64,000 nt of DNA from Motacilla alba alba (GCF_015832195.1 NC_052016.1:80314547-80378546); one strand, 5' to 3'; shown: positions 13,400-26,729, numbered from the stretch's first letter. Translations and numbers: made by a program. Notes: a model not told the origin generated them from the sequence alone.

Positions 13400-13660
13400 T
13401 CTTGGCCCTGTTTATAAATACCTCAGGGAATGGAATGAAGACGTTGGAGGCAGGCTCTTGTCACTGGTCAGTACCTAGTGACAGGATAAGAGACAAAGGC
13501 CACAGACCTAAATATAGGAAATTCCACTCCAGTATATGAAAACTTCTATTTTGCTACAGTGAGAGTGCCAAACACTGGCACTGGCTGACTGAAGAAACTG
13601 ACAGGATGAGTGTGGTTGGTCAACATGAAGAAGAAAAGATGTCAGGGAGACCTGGGAGCT
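13400..13660 (+). mobile_element. CR1 LINE fragment (end of ORF2 and 3' region)
   Basis: The plus-strand frame ends with residues YKYLREWNEDVGGRLLS, a good match to the C-terminal part of the CR1 ORF2 polyprotein that follows the reverse-transcriptase domain. The nucleotide text after it ("agtgacaggataagagaca" and onward) continues the same CR1 region up to the part that encodes the "EHW" stretch. The copy is 5'-truncated, carries stop codons and lacks the terminal octamers, so it is dead. An A-run separates it from a second CR1-like piece. Confidence 0.7.
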
Positions 13661-13699
13661 GCAGCTTTCCAGGACTTTAGGAGAACTTAAAAAAAAAAA

Positions 13700-13878
13700 A
13701 AAAGGAGGGAGAGGACCTCTATATACGGGCAGAGGTGGCAGGATAAGGGACAGTGGCGTAAACTGAAAGAAGACAGATGCAAGGACTAATTCTTTACTCA
13801 GAGGGTGGTGAAGCACTGGGACAGCTGGGGTTGTGGATGCCCCATTCCTAGAACTGTTTTAACTTGATTTTAGCAGGA
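13700..13878 (+). mobile_element. Second CR1 3' fragment, same orientation
   Basis: After an A15 run the CR1 text restarts at nearly the same internal position ("ggcaggataagggacagtgg") and runs through "cagagggtggtgaagcactg" to the "gttgtggatgccccat" region typical of CR1 3' ends. It therefore repeats part of the region covered by the preceding fragment. It is heavily diverged, with no intact frame. Confidence 0.65.
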
Positions 13879-13879
13879 G

Positions 13880-16800
13880 CTGAAAGCAACTGTTGGAATA
13901 TTAACAAAAACCCTACTATTGTGTTCTTAAGAATTTAGGCACCAATCAAAATAATCCTATTAGTAAAGCAAGAGGTTTATCATGATGATTCATGCAAGCA
14001 ATCTAATTTTGCATCTTCTGAGTATTAGTTTGGAGCAGTGTAATTCTCCATATTAACTGGGTGAGTTAAGTTGAATTCTCTATGAATTATTCTCATCAAA
14101 TAATCTTGGAGTGTACCTTCATGACCTCATTTTTTAGGCCATAAATGCCTTCCTGGAAGGCAATTTCAGGTGCTTTTGTTTGATATCTGAAGTCTGTTGA
14201 GCTGAACCCAGGATCTTTTTCAGACACGGAGTTGTAGATTGGTAGTGCCTGGCAGATTAACATCCTAATTCCAAAAATAAAGAGACAATTCATCATTTGA
14301 CAATAAAGTGGCAATGCATGATTTAACTCTTCAGACCCCTTGTTCACCCTATGAGAAAAATGGTAGACTTAGCCTGACCACTTATGTACACTACAAAATG
14401 CAGCTATTTACATGATTCTCTGTATCTATGTCAGATATTACCAACAACATTTTGATTACCTAGGAAGAAGATATTAAAAATCCAGCACACATTGTAAGAT
14501 AACAAGCAGAGTGAATCTAATAACCATGAAAATATAATAAAATATTTATATAGTACCTGTTAATTAATACTCAGTGATTCTTTCCAAGTAATTATGTACT
14601 TGTAATTAAGCTCTGAGCTCTGTATGCCCAAATTTTAAATATTAGTTCCACTGTAAGAAATTGATCTTTAGAGGTCCATTCTTTACAACAGCTTAAGTAA
14701 ACAAATAGCTTTAGGTAACAAATAAGCAAATTCTTTATTTGTTGAGCCTGCTATGCAATTTTACAGTAGATAATATCTGATTTATAATTTTGGGCTACTT
14801 ATAATCTTGGTAGTTAAAGGAATATCATAGCAAAGAACAGGAGTCATTCAATGTATTTCAAAATAAAGCACAGTCTAAGATCCATTATTTGTTTGATGTC
14901 AAGTGCAATGGACAGATTCAGCCTTGATCTGCCAATAGAATTCAGTGAGCTATTCAGCTCACCCGCTGAATTAAGTGAAGCTTAGTCACAGAACAACATA
15001 AATTCCTTCAGTAATAACTGGATTACTAGTTTTGTTTTCCTCTTCCTCCATCAAGTACTATCCCAAAACAAAAAAAGGAAAAATAACTAACTTCAAATGT
15101 TAGTTATATTTGCCACATGTATCAAATGCTATTTGATGTATTAATGTATTTGATTGTGGTAAAACTAAAATAATAATTATATTATAGATCTAATGTATTT
15201 GTGATAAAAAATAATCCCACCATTTGTCAAAAGCCATAAGATAACTTGAAATGGCTTTAAATAGGGCCTTAACATCTTCTCTCCTTACTTTGCCAGTCTG
15301 TGTGAAGAGCCAGTACACCTTAGGGCAGGAGTCACCAAAATGGCCTTCCTAGTTTTACAGCCTGCGATGGAGGAAAAGGATCTGTACCAGGACTGTTCTC
15401 TCAAAACTACGAGGTCGCATCTTGACAGGACCAAATATTTTCTAGCGCTGTCAGTGTGCCAGTTCTCTTCCATTTGAGAAACAGATATTACTTGACTGAA
15501 AGGGGCCTATATTTCCTTTATAATAACTGAAGTCTTAAACTGTGGATATACCTACATATTTCTGATAGCTATAGATAGTTACGTATATATAAAGCAGTGT
15601 TGCACTATCTGTAAGAAATATTTCAAGAAAGAAAAAGTACAGAAAATTAATTGAGGCAAACTGGTGACAGTTTATCCTCTTTTTCTAGCTGATAACGCTA
15701 AAGGCAAATATAAGAAATTTGTTTGTGTAAAATTAAGAAAAACTAAAAAAAAAAAAAATTATCCTAGAAACTTCACTCTATTACTCAACTACCAAGGAAG
15801 TAAAATACAAGTAAATCATCACTGAGTTTAAAGATGTGTCATATAAGTTTCTATTATTCTATTATCATGTTAATTTGTTGAGATTTCAGAGCTCAGTGCA
15901 ATATTTAATTTACAGTCTTGGTATCCATGAAGTTGCGAGGCTGAAGCTTCACACTATGACATGTTCTGCTTCTACAGATCTTTTAAAATAAGCTACCAAT
16001 TCAAAGTTACTTTTGTTAACTACCTGGTTTTTTATTAATAAGTTATTGTGGGAAGATTAACCTAGGTATGGCAGAGTGAGGCTCTTAAAGTTTGAACAAT
16101 GCTTGTATTTCTTTCATAATCTGAACTAAGTTTTTAATTATAATAAGTAATTGTAATTGTAATTTAAAAAAACTAATGTACTTTTTTTTCAGACAGAAGT
16201 TTTTTTCAATCAAGCATACAAAGAAGAGAAAGGATTTGTATAAGGAGAAATGTGCACACTTAGTGCATTGTCAAATGCGGCCATGAAGTAACAAAATTGG
16301 GAGTGGAATGTAAACAAGGAAAAGAAGCATGTGACAGATCTATAAGCCATCAGAATCCCAAAGTTAATTTGGTTTCATTTTTAGTGTTTCCTTGACCTAA
16401 CTACAACCCTCGTTTTGTATTCTTCAAGTGGATGTTGTCTCTTTTTCCTTATTCTTCTACATGGAAGATTATCTTTGTGAATGTTGCACTGATTTCTAAC
16501 ATTCTCCTGATGTGTGGTTAGTGGACAAACAGGATATCTTGCTTGTGGATTGCTAACAGTTGAAAAAAAACAAAAGAAACCCAGCAACCCTGCCAACCAA
16601 CCAAATGAAAGGGAAGTCCACACTGGTACATTAAACATTTTCCACTAACTAGAAGTCAAAATAGGCAAGAGAAATCCTTTTTTAGTGGCTTCAAATCCCT
16701 TCTGCAAAATGCATGAGGTGTTTAGTTTTGAGTTTTTCTTGGAGGACATCCAATTTCCAGGTGTAATCTAAGACTCATTATTTTTTTGCTTTACTGCACT

Positions 16801-18849
16801 AAATTTTCAAGTACAGCTAGTTCTCTCTGGATCAAATCCTGTTTCAAAACAAAAGATGCCAGCATCTGATGTCAGTGTTGCTAAGTGCCTGATTGCACTT
16901 AACACTATCATATGCTGCCAGATCGTTTGTCTGAGCTGGCTGTGATAGAACAGTTAGGTGTAATTTACTATTCAGAACAGTGCTGAATGCAATAAGGCAT
17001 TTTAAATAGTGCTAATGTTGCAGTTAGCTTTGTTTCATTTTGGTTGTGTTTTTTTTTTTTTTTCAAAAGCTAGGTGATATGTAGGCATATAGGAACACTG
17101 GACTAAATTAAAACTTAATATGATCACCGGATCTAATCTGCATGTGAACCACTTATATTTTAACAGATCTGTTTTAAAGGGTTCATTTCAATGACTGAAG
17201 ATAATAAACTTTTAATGGAGAAAGGTGAAGTTCACAAAGGATGAAATAATAAGTATTCACAATCCTTGTTCCATGTATTTTACACCTAAAAAATTATTGT
17301 ATCTTTTTACCAATTGAAGAAATGTTTTTCTATTCCTAGGAGTAATTGTGACTTTTCCAGTAAATAAATTTTATTTTGGAAATTGGGTATTGTCAGAAAT
17401 CCTAGCCTTGCAGAAAACTGTACATGAACTTCTAAAGAAATGGATGTTTCTTGCAAAGACAGTATTTTTAACATGCAATCAGGACAGCCAGTGACACTGA
17501 GGATGCAACACTGAATTTGTTTTCAAAGTAGAAAGCCACTGCTCAAATTTTCACTGTGTGACTTCAAAAAACTATTTAAGCATATTCACTATGCCACCTG
17601 TTCTGCCATGCTGAGTATTGGATTCTGAGGTACAATTCTGTCTTTCTGGAACTGTTCTCAGTGACAAAAACCATAAACTGCTGAAATGAAATTTGAGATA
17701 CCTTCTTGAAATCCTTTGAGGAATTCCCTAATCCATAATGCTCTTTTACTTTTTTAATTTTTTTTTTTAATTTTGCCTGACAGATTTTTTCTCATAGGTT
17801 ACTTAAATGAACAAACTATTACTTTTAAAACCACCAATAAATTTCTCTGTGACACATTCCAATGCTTTGAGCATTTTCTTGGTTTGAAGGAGACATGCTC
17901 AAATTGATTCCTAGATTTTACAAGAAAGGAATCTTTATCAAGGAACATGTGCACGTCACATAAACAACATACAAGAGCTAGTCCTCTGGGTGTTAGCTGT
18001 GATACAGATACTGTGAGTACTGGATAGAAGAAATAGAAAGGCAGACTTTTTGAGGGCATCGTGAAAACATGAAAGCATGACTCAGTCCTCTGCAGGCAAC
18101 TAAATAGGATTCATCCTATTTAATTCTAGACATTTACAGATGGAACTAGTCCTCTTTAATAGTCAGTGGCAAAATCAGGCATTTTTGGCCTATTCTTTTA
18201 GTTTCCCTTGAGATGAGAGAATTCATGGACTAGACAAGACTGTACTTTTTCCACTGGTTTTAAAAAAAGTCTAGAAAAATAGTTTAGAAAATTCCATGTG
18301 TATACTTATATCTGGTCAGCTGAATTGAATTTCCAGAAACAAAAAGATCACATATTCCAGTAAAAACTTCTTAGCTATGTGGGAAATTTTCCTACATTCA
18401 CAGGAAGTATATTGGTTTTTTTTTTTTGTAGTCAGGATTAGCCTGGCTTGAAATACCATTCTTAAAGACAAATCAGTGCATAACATATTCTACTACATAT
18501 TTAGTGACACAGTTCATGTCCAGACAGTTGGTAAATTAAGTAACTGTTCTAGAAGTTATAAGCATACTCCTGAAGCTTTAACTGCAAGACCTTAACCTTC
18601 TTTATTCATTATGTCCCAATATAGTATACTTCATTAAATTTAAGCTTCTTGTTTGTGTGCTGTGATATCTTTTATCCTAATAGGATAAAATTCACCCAAA
18701 TCATAAACCAGATAAGGTGGCACCCATAACTTAGCGCTGGTTACCTAATCATTCTGAAGTATGAGCCATATGGTCAAGCAAAATTATTTTTTTCAGAGAA
18801 ACCCTGCAATCAGTTGCTGTGGTTTTAAGTTCAACTGGAGAAGGAATGT
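13880..18849. other. AT-rich DNA, no gene seen
   Basis: No supported gene. A less AT-rich patch at 15285-15480 has a 62-codon minus-strand frame that matches nothing recognised. A polypyrimidine and A/C-rich patch lies near 16.56 kb. Two perfect short palindromes occur at 18101-18122 and 18670-18690. Confidence 0.5.
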
Positions 18850-19381
18850 CACACGGTCTATCACCCAACCCCTTTTTCCACAATTCACCCCAGTGGAATG
18901 AGGAGTTGAATCAAAATAAAACTTTTATGTTGAGATAAGAAAAGTGAAAATAAAGTAAAATAGAGTAATAAAGGTAAATGATAATAATAATGATAATAGA
19001 AAGGAAACAAACAACGAATGCACAATGCAATTGCTCAACACCTGCTGCCCAATGCCAGACTCCCCTTCCCAAAAGCAGATCAACCACCCTTCTGGGTAAT
19101 TGCCCCTACCTTATATGCAGGGCATTCTATGATAGGGAATATCCCTTTGGTTTGTTCAGATGACCTGTCCCAGCTGTGCTCCCTCCAGTTCCTTTTACAT
19201 AGCTCCTCATTGGCAGAGCATGAGAAAAGAAGAAAAAAAATCTTTGGCTTAGGATAAACAAAACTTATAAAGAAAGAAAACATCAGTGTGTTATCAACAC
19301 CATTCTCATCACAATCCAAAACACAGCACTGGAAGAGCTACTGAAGAGAGATGAACTCTACCCTAACTGAAAACCAGGACA
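18850..19381 (-). mobile_element. Solo LTR, avian ERVL-type family
   Basis: Read on the minus strand, it begins TGTCCTGG and continues with the known start of a very common bird ERVL LTR, including "gtgttgataacacactgatg", then "gggatattcc"-like text and a degenerate TATA region. It ends in a trinucleotide-rich AATAAT stretch and "tggggtgaattgtgg". Length is about 530 bp. No internal retroviral sequence lies beside it, so it is a solo LTR. The same family recurs at 39.6, 48.2 and 49.1 kb. A clear target-site duplication was not found. Confidence 0.75.
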
Positions 19382-20689
19382 TAAAATTTCAGGTGAAAAA
19401 TGAACAGGAGAAAGTGGAACTTCTCTGCATCATGTGATGGATTGCAAAAGGCAACCTGATACACCAAAACTATTTCAGACTGATGAAAAAACAAACTTTG
19501 GTCATTCCTGAATCACTCTCATGCCAAACCAGTTGACAGATGGCTAACACAATTAACAAGAGCAACAGGAATGCACAGCCACATAAGCTACTACTTCTGA
19601 CACTTAGGATACTAACGGGATAATAATATCTTAGGTGGACTCTCATGCCTTGACCCTGATACAACATTTATAGCCATCACACACACTTATATTTGAACTT
19701 TCTGCCCTTGTGACTGTCTGGCCTTTCTGTGCCTGTGCTGAATCTGCCTGCTGCATCACTTTTTCTTTCTCTCTATGAACTGAACAATTCTTTTGTCATT
19801 TTTAAAGTAAGTTCTCTCAAAATATTTCTACATTAAGAATCAACCATTATTACATGGGTCTGTAAGATATTCTGGCAAGAATTTTATGTAGCAGTAGTTC
19901 TAAATTACTCAGTCATTCACAGGGAATTTAGCTTGATATTTCCTTAGTAAAATATTGCACTGAATTTAGCTTTAGGGTAGATCTACTGAACTCAATCCTA
20001 TTAACAATTTTTTTATTGAATATGACCCTTTTTCTTATTTTGCTTGATTTCTAAACTTACTAGTAATTTTTTATCCTTCCTTGCAGCCAAGATGCAGCAT
20101 TAAAAATCAAGTTTTTTAAAGTAGCTCCTCTATTGTTAAAATATTGATGTGCAGGACTTGAAGCATCTCTCTTAAATTGCAGAACACTATGACGTTTCTT
20201 TTATTTGACTTTGGCTTAGGAAGTCAGAAGCTGAATATGAATTAGTGAGCAACATCCCGGAAAGAAACAGTCAAGTCAGCTATAGTTCACACTGAGATAC
20301 CGCTGAATGTTTTGAATTTCTGACAAGTCTGTGTCACGACAACAATTTTTTGTCTACTCTTTTTCAGTTTGTTTCTTCAATTTTTGTGACAGTCTGACTG
20401 ATATTACTACTCATGCATTAAGTAACTCCTGTGCAATGAGAGGAAAGGTATATAGAAGCATTTTCTTTTTGTTTTTATTCTCTTCTGACCTTATTCCTAC
20501 ACATAGCAAATGTACTAAGCTGCAAGATTTAACATAAAGAAAAACTGAGTTTTGTTTCAGATAAAAAGTCAAAATTCAACATCAGTATGGATCAATTGCT
20601 GTTCCCTCAACTTGCCACACTAAGCGAACAATGCCTTTCTTTTTTTCATTTTATTGGTAATGCTCTTCTTATTTCAGTTTCAGTTGTGT
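19382..20689. other. AT-rich spacer, no gene seen
   Basis: No gene or clear repeat recognised between the LTR and the CR1 5' fragment. Frames here are short and rich in Phe/Leu/Ser. Confidence 0.5.
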
Positions 20690-21910
20690 GATTCATCCCA
20701 TCATGTTTCCATGATAGCAACTAGGCCATAGTTTTGTGACTGCATCGCAGGGTGCAACTCCTTTTGCTTGTTTTCCATGTCATGTGCATTGGTGTAGAGG
20801 CACTGCAGCTGGGATATTGGCCTCTTCACCTTTTGGGAGGAGTTTTCTCTAACAGGAGGAGCCTTCCCTTGGGAATTCCTTTGGGACAATTTACTGGTAT
20901 GTCCCTGCTGCTTCCAAAAGTGTTAATGTTTCTCTGACACTCAGAAGTACATCCTCTTCCCTGCCAACACTAATTAAGAGTTCTGGTTTAAGTCCAGCCA
21001 GCTTGTTTCCCAGAACACTCTCATATACCTGGGTCAGGTGCACTCCATTCACTGTCTCAGTATCTCCACTCTCTCAAAGATGCATCCAAGCCCATAATAC
21101 CCCAAAGCTTGACTGAACACCAGCCACTCTAGTTATTCATCTGATCCATGCATCTCCTTCCTCCTGGGTCCCAGTCTCCAAATGGGAGGACGGAGAACAC
21201 TACCTGTGCTCCTGATCACTTCAACTTCTCTCTGAGGGACATGAAGTCCCTTTCAACATTTTGCAATCTTCTCATAGAAGATCCTTCCACTCCATGCAAA
21301 AGAGTAGGAGTTAATGATATTTCTGTGACTTTACTAGGCTTGGTAACCTTTGTGGCATTGCTATTGCAGGCCCCAGTAGGCAGCAAACTCATTTGGAGGG
21401 GTTGTCCAGACAGCAAACTGGTGCTTCAGGGCCTCTCAGTGAGAAGTCTCCAATTACTAACACCCTTTGTGCACTTTTAGTGATATTCATTCTAACATGA
21501 GTGATTGATCATACCAACTTTTTAATGCTGTTGTTTTCTTGGTCTTGACTACTTTAAGTGACATCTTCTCCTTCCAGCTCCAGAGCATCCTATCTATTAC
21601 ATAAGGGCACATTCATAGCAGGATGGGAGATTCTTTCTTCTGCTTTGAGCAGAGATGAGAGTCCAGTCTCCCTTGTCTTGTAAATCAGCTGTGTTGGAAG
21701 CTATGTTCTCTGTTGCTTGCAAAGGCTTTGGGCACGACTGACACTCTGCTGGTGTCAGTGATTAATTGTGACTCAGCATTATGCATCATCTCCTACTGAG
21801 ATCCCTAGTTAGAACGTGTCTTGTGAGCTCTTCATGTTAATCGGCAACCCACTCAAAAAAGCTTATCCAGCTGGGCACACTTGTACCCACAATACCCAGA
21901 TTCATTGGGA
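20690..21910 (-). mobile_element. CR1 LINE 5' fragment (ORF1 end and ORF2 endonuclease start)
   Basis: The minus-strand frame at 20701-20889 contains "QLQCLYTNAHDMENKQKEL", ending in "YGLVAIMET". This is the N-terminal start of the CR1 ORF2 apurinic-like endonuclease. Upstream on the same strand (21216-21416), the residues "VERDFMSLREKLK" resemble the esterase-like (SGNH hydrolase) domain of CR1 ORF1. The order ORF1 then ORF2 is right for a CR1 read right to left. The copy stops just after the endonuclease start; the reverse transcriptase and 3' end are missing. Frames are broken, so it is inactive. Confidence 0.75.
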
Positions 21911-23081
21911 AAGTATTGCTACTAAAAAGCAAAGGTAGTAAAAGTAGAGTTCAAAAAATCCCTGTGTCTAATGGAGTTTTCTTTGCTTTTAATTTTCTTA
22001 CTTACAAGAATTTTTACCAGGCATTTTTCTTATTATTCTGAAGCTTTCTTTATTTAAACTATCCTTTAAATTGGAGCTATTTTCAGGAATGATGTTTAAA
22101 AGTATTATAAATGTTAGTCTGCTTCTGATAAAATAGATTTCAAGAGAATTTCTGAGTTATACAGCATGTATATGTACTACAGTACGCATATGTAGGAGTA
22201 AAGCCAGTGTCTGATTGGCTGAGAAAATTGGAAAAATTTCCACACTTTACTTTCCAGGCAAATTGGCATTTGCAGATCTTTCCAAATGACACATCTCCTT
22301 GCAGACTGTGCAGTCACTTTTATTTCTGCATTATGGCAGCTGGTGCTCATGTCTGAGATAAAAGCACTTCAGTTTGCCTTTTCTGCTGCTGTTGTCAGTA
22401 TCAGCATTTGATGTTCTGTGCTGAATGCGAAGGTTCTTTCAATGTAGAGACTGCTTGCTACATAACGGTTATTTGTTAAGTTAATTTTACTGCTTCAAAA
22501 CAATATTTTGACAGTTCATAATGCTTCCAAGTGTTATTTTCAAGCAATTGTTATAGTTACTTTAAAACCTTTCAACTGGTAAAATTGTGATCTTTCAACT
22601 TATACCTCTATTTTGCTGGGGTTTTATTAATATAATGCAAATAAATATCTGTAAATATTTAACATATTAATTATTTTTCATTCTGCTAATTCATATTTCT
22701 TATATGTATATGTGTTAAATTCTACACAGCTAAACATAGTTTAAAAAAAGGTAAAGATTTTAGGAAAGAACTTTTTAGAATCTTATACAGAAAGAATATA
22801 ATATTAATTATAATAATATTTTGTTACTGATACAATATAATACAGAAAGAAAGTCTAAATTGTGTCAGGATTTTACACATATGTTAGAGCACTTTCACAT
22901 TTTTAAATACTTTTATTTTTATATTTGTTGAACTTTAGACTATTAACTGACATTTCATGCTGTATATCATTTGGCAGTATAGCTTGCAATGCTCTTCAAC
23001 ATAGTTTGCTGCTAGAATATAGTGTTTCCTTCAAAACTCTATTGGATCCCTATATCATATTTGTGATAATCACATATCCTC
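21911..23081. other. AT-rich spacer, no gene seen
   Basis: No gene recognised. The part at 22200-22440 is less AT-rich than its surroundings and shows no repeat signature; it is noted in the findings as a possible conserved non-coding segment. Confidence 0.5.
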
Positions 23082-23450
23082 TGAACAGAGAGAGACATAA
23101 ATTTTCCCAGGATTTTTCTGGGAAGCTGTGAGAAGCTCTAAAAAACCTCAGAAAAAAAAAATTAGAAACAATTCTTATCTTCACTTGCTGCGCCTGTTGT
23201 TGTATACATGTGGAACGTGTTATGGACATTATTTACCAAAGGGTGATTTCTTAACTAGCCACAGGTGATGATGTTTTGGATTCATTGACCAATGGGATTC
23301 ACGTGTGTTGTGACTGGTTGACAAGGGCGATGTTTTTTTTCTTATTAGTATAGTAGAGCATAATGTAGTACAATAAAGTGATTGATCAGCCCTCTGCAAT
23401 CATGGAGTCAATACTCATTATTACCCAGTGGGGACCACTGCTACAATACA
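23082..23450 (+). mobile_element. Solo LTR of a passerine endogenous retrovirus
   Basis: The block starts TGAACAGAGAGAGAC and ends near CTACAATACA, giving the TG...CA termini of an LTR. It contains the polyadenylation signal AATAAA at 23372-23377, followed about 70 bp later by "ttacccagtggggacc", which fits the R/U5 end of a common songbird LTR. Length is about 370 bp. No internal retroviral DNA adjoins it. Exact ends are uncertain by several bases and no clean target-site duplication could be assigned. Confidence 0.7.
23372..23377 (+). promoter_or_regulatory. LTR polyadenylation signal AATAAA
   Basis: Exact AATAAA hexamer placed about 75 bp before the LTR's right end, the usual place for the R-region signal. 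Whether it is used is unknown. Confidence 0.5.
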
Positions 23451-26400
23451 TATTTCCTAGCTTTTTGTGACTTATGATCCTTAGTTATTTCTTACTGGAA
23501 AAGGTAATAGCCAACATCCCCTTTTCAATTTAATTTTTTTTTTTAACTTTTAGTGCATCTAAATTTTTTGACTATTTAGAAAGATAAGAAACCTGATCAT
23601 ACTAAAAATGATTCTGAAGACACAGAATACATGTTGTGAATAATAATTTTTTTCTTTCCTCAGAAAATATTCTGTCACTGATCTGTGCTTTTTGTTTATA
23701 TATTCAGCCTCATAATGGAGTCCTAGTAGACACTTCACACACCATGAATGTTCTGTTCTTCTGTAGTTGTAGAATGTTCTTCTGTAGTCAAAGAACAAGA
23801 ATGAGACAACATGAGAATTGAAGTCTGTCACCATTTCTATCACATTTATTTGATTTGAAGCTGATTTACTTCTGCAGAGGATTTTTATTTCTGAATTACC
23901 TTAGATGATACAAGATGTTTGTTCCTCATACTATTTTTTCTACTTAGAATTGCATATTATCCTGGTAAACAGAGTAATAAATGGTATTAGTTATTTATTC
24001 CACATTTCAGCAGACCTTTCCATACAGCTTAATTTCTTTCTTCTCAAAAAATAGAGGGCAGCTGCCTAAGCAGCAAGTGCCAGTGTCTACAACATCCGGA
24101 AGAAGGCTCTTGCTGCCAATAAAAACTGATGGAAAAATGGGAAGCAGCACCTGCTGCCACCACTTTGCTTCTTTCTGTTTTCACTCTTCCTTTCATCCTC
24201 CAGTTCATTTGCTTGTGATAGCAGCAGTAGTAGCACCCTTTTATGCAATATAATAGAACAGGAATATATGTTCAGTACTTGATATAGCGGAAAGCTGGAT
24301 TTTTCAAACCTCTCTGTAGACCCAAAGCCACAGAATTTATAACTCTAAAAAGTACTTGTACTCCAAAGCCTTTGAACATCTATGTGATCTGTTACAACTT
24401 ATTATCACAGGGCAAAGACAGGAAGTGTATTTATCAAAACTAAACTTCAAATAGTCTGGAGACGTATCCACTACTAACAACAAGTTCAATTTGTCAAAGA
24501 AAGAAGAGCACTGACCCTTTGATAGTGTTTGATGGAAGAGAGACCTGAGATATCAAAAAAAAAAAAAAAAAAGAAGAGATTAAAAAAAATTATTCATAAA
24601 TATTGGTCAGTATCTGTTCTAATATAGCAGAAGGAAACCATCAATGAATAAGCATTTATGAAAAGCACAGTTTGGAGGACAGTAGGTGTGATGGGTTGCC
24701 AGGGCCTTGTCTTTTTTTTTTTTTTTTAACCTGGAGTTAAGAATTCAAGAAAAGCCTACAAATTGAGTACAACCAGAGTTCCTATCAGAAATTTTTTTTC
24801 AATAATATATTGTGCTCATATTCTGTAGGTAGATGAATGCATTTGTATATTTCTGAACTGTATTTAATCTAGAAATCATTTCACTTTGGTATTCAAATTG
24901 CTCTAGTAAGTCCAGTTCTTGAGTTATTAAAACATTTTGATATGAAAAACATAAATATATGATTTTTTTTCTCTTCATCTAGTCCTAATTTTATGGGGAA
25001 CCACATAAACATGGAAATAGAAAAGCTGAAAAAGATAAGCTAATAGATCAGTAAAAAATATTTTTCTCAAATGTAAGATGATATTTTAAAATTAAAAAAA
25101 AATTCGAATGGGACATCTAGGAAACTACAATTTTTTTGACAGTCTTATGTGCTTTCATAAATTAATGTTTTCAAAAGAGAAGAGAAAACCACAAATAGAA
25201 TAGAAGAGAGTATGTGTGACGTTAAAGGTAGTTATGAAACTGGTGGTTGAGCACAAATCTAACATTTTTTAAAATTGGAAGCAGAAAGACAAATACAGAC
25301 AGATAAATTCAAGTAGAAAACTTTTCAAATTTATTCTTTAACAAGTATGTAATTACCATCCATAAATTTATCAAATGGCAGCATGAAAAGTGTGTATTCA
25401 TTCTAATTTCAAAGGAACTTTCTTTAATCTCCCACTAAAGAATCTCAGACTGAGTTTGCGATAACAGTATTGCTTTATAGATTAAAGTAGCCTAATCAAA
25501 TATAAAATAACTTTTACCTTTGAAACAATTTCTTTTGAAAATGTTTAATTCTAAATCCCTTTACATTTCCTTGTGAAAACATGTTTCTGAGAAAGTTCTC
25601 ACCTGCCTCTGCAAAAGGGTCTAAGGAAGAAAGAATCACTAAAGTGTATAAAGTGTTTGAAAAACAAAATTGAAGGGACAGGGAGATGGAGGAGCTATTT
25701 TTTCAAAAATTTGTGAAACTTTTTAAACTGTTGCACCTGTTAACAGTGAAACATCTGCAGTCTGGCAATACAATTCTTTAGAACAGAGACTGAGAACAGA
25801 CAGTGGGGAAAAAAAAACTATTAAGTGATTAACTAATAGTGTAAACTACTAAGATAAACAATTAAATGTTCATTAATCAATGAATAAAAACCCTTCCATA
25901 TTTTATATTCTCAGACACTTAGAAGGTAACTTTGTCTTAATAATTTGTCATTACAACTTATGTAAATGATACATATGAGTATATTTTGCAAGCATTTTTA
26001 TTATCATGGTAAATGCTTGAAACATATGGATGAATATAAGGCAACACATAGGAATTACAAAATCTCATGGGGATATAATTCTCTGAGTACCCTTTGTACT
26101 TCAGGACCTGTGAGAAAAATGTGTTATCTGAGAAACAGGTACGTTAAGAGGGTACCTGGGTCTGAATTCAGAAATTTGTGTGTTCTGATAAGTACCATAA
26201 TATCTATTTTTTGAGCAAGCCAATGCTTCATATATTTTGAATCTTTGATAGGGGAATAAATGAAGAAAAAGAAGAAGACCTGACCTTTTTGGCTTCAGAT
26301 TTCTCCTCCCTGAGCATATCTCCAGCAGGACATCCAAAAATATGCAGTGTGTCTTCATCCTCCAGCAGTTTCAAATTTATTTCTGAAAAACATCTGAGTA

Positions 26401-26725
26401 TGGGTGCTGTGTGCTTGTCTGATGCTCTGAAGCTTTGGCACATAATGGGCTATTAACAACATTTTGAGCTGTCTGGAATGGGATGTGACTGTCATTTCAC
26501 AGTACACTGTCTCTTCCCACACAAGTCATCCCTGTAGTCCACTGCTATTTAAACTCTGCAATTTATGCTAACTACAAAGATACAGTTGATTAGAAATTAT
26601 ATTGCTGATGATTGAAAATTAATGTAATGACACGCCTAATTAATACTATGTATTAAGCCACAAAAGTCCAAGCAGCAAGTTCTAAGGTTAAACATCACAA
26701 AGTATAAATATCCTGTTTAAGTTTG
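23451..26725. other. AT-rich DNA, no gene seen
   Basis: No supported gene. A 90-codon frame at 23981-24253 is not recognised. Poly-A runs occur near 24.56 kb and a poly-T run near 24.71 kb. Confidence 0.5.
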
Positions 26726-26729
26726 ATAT

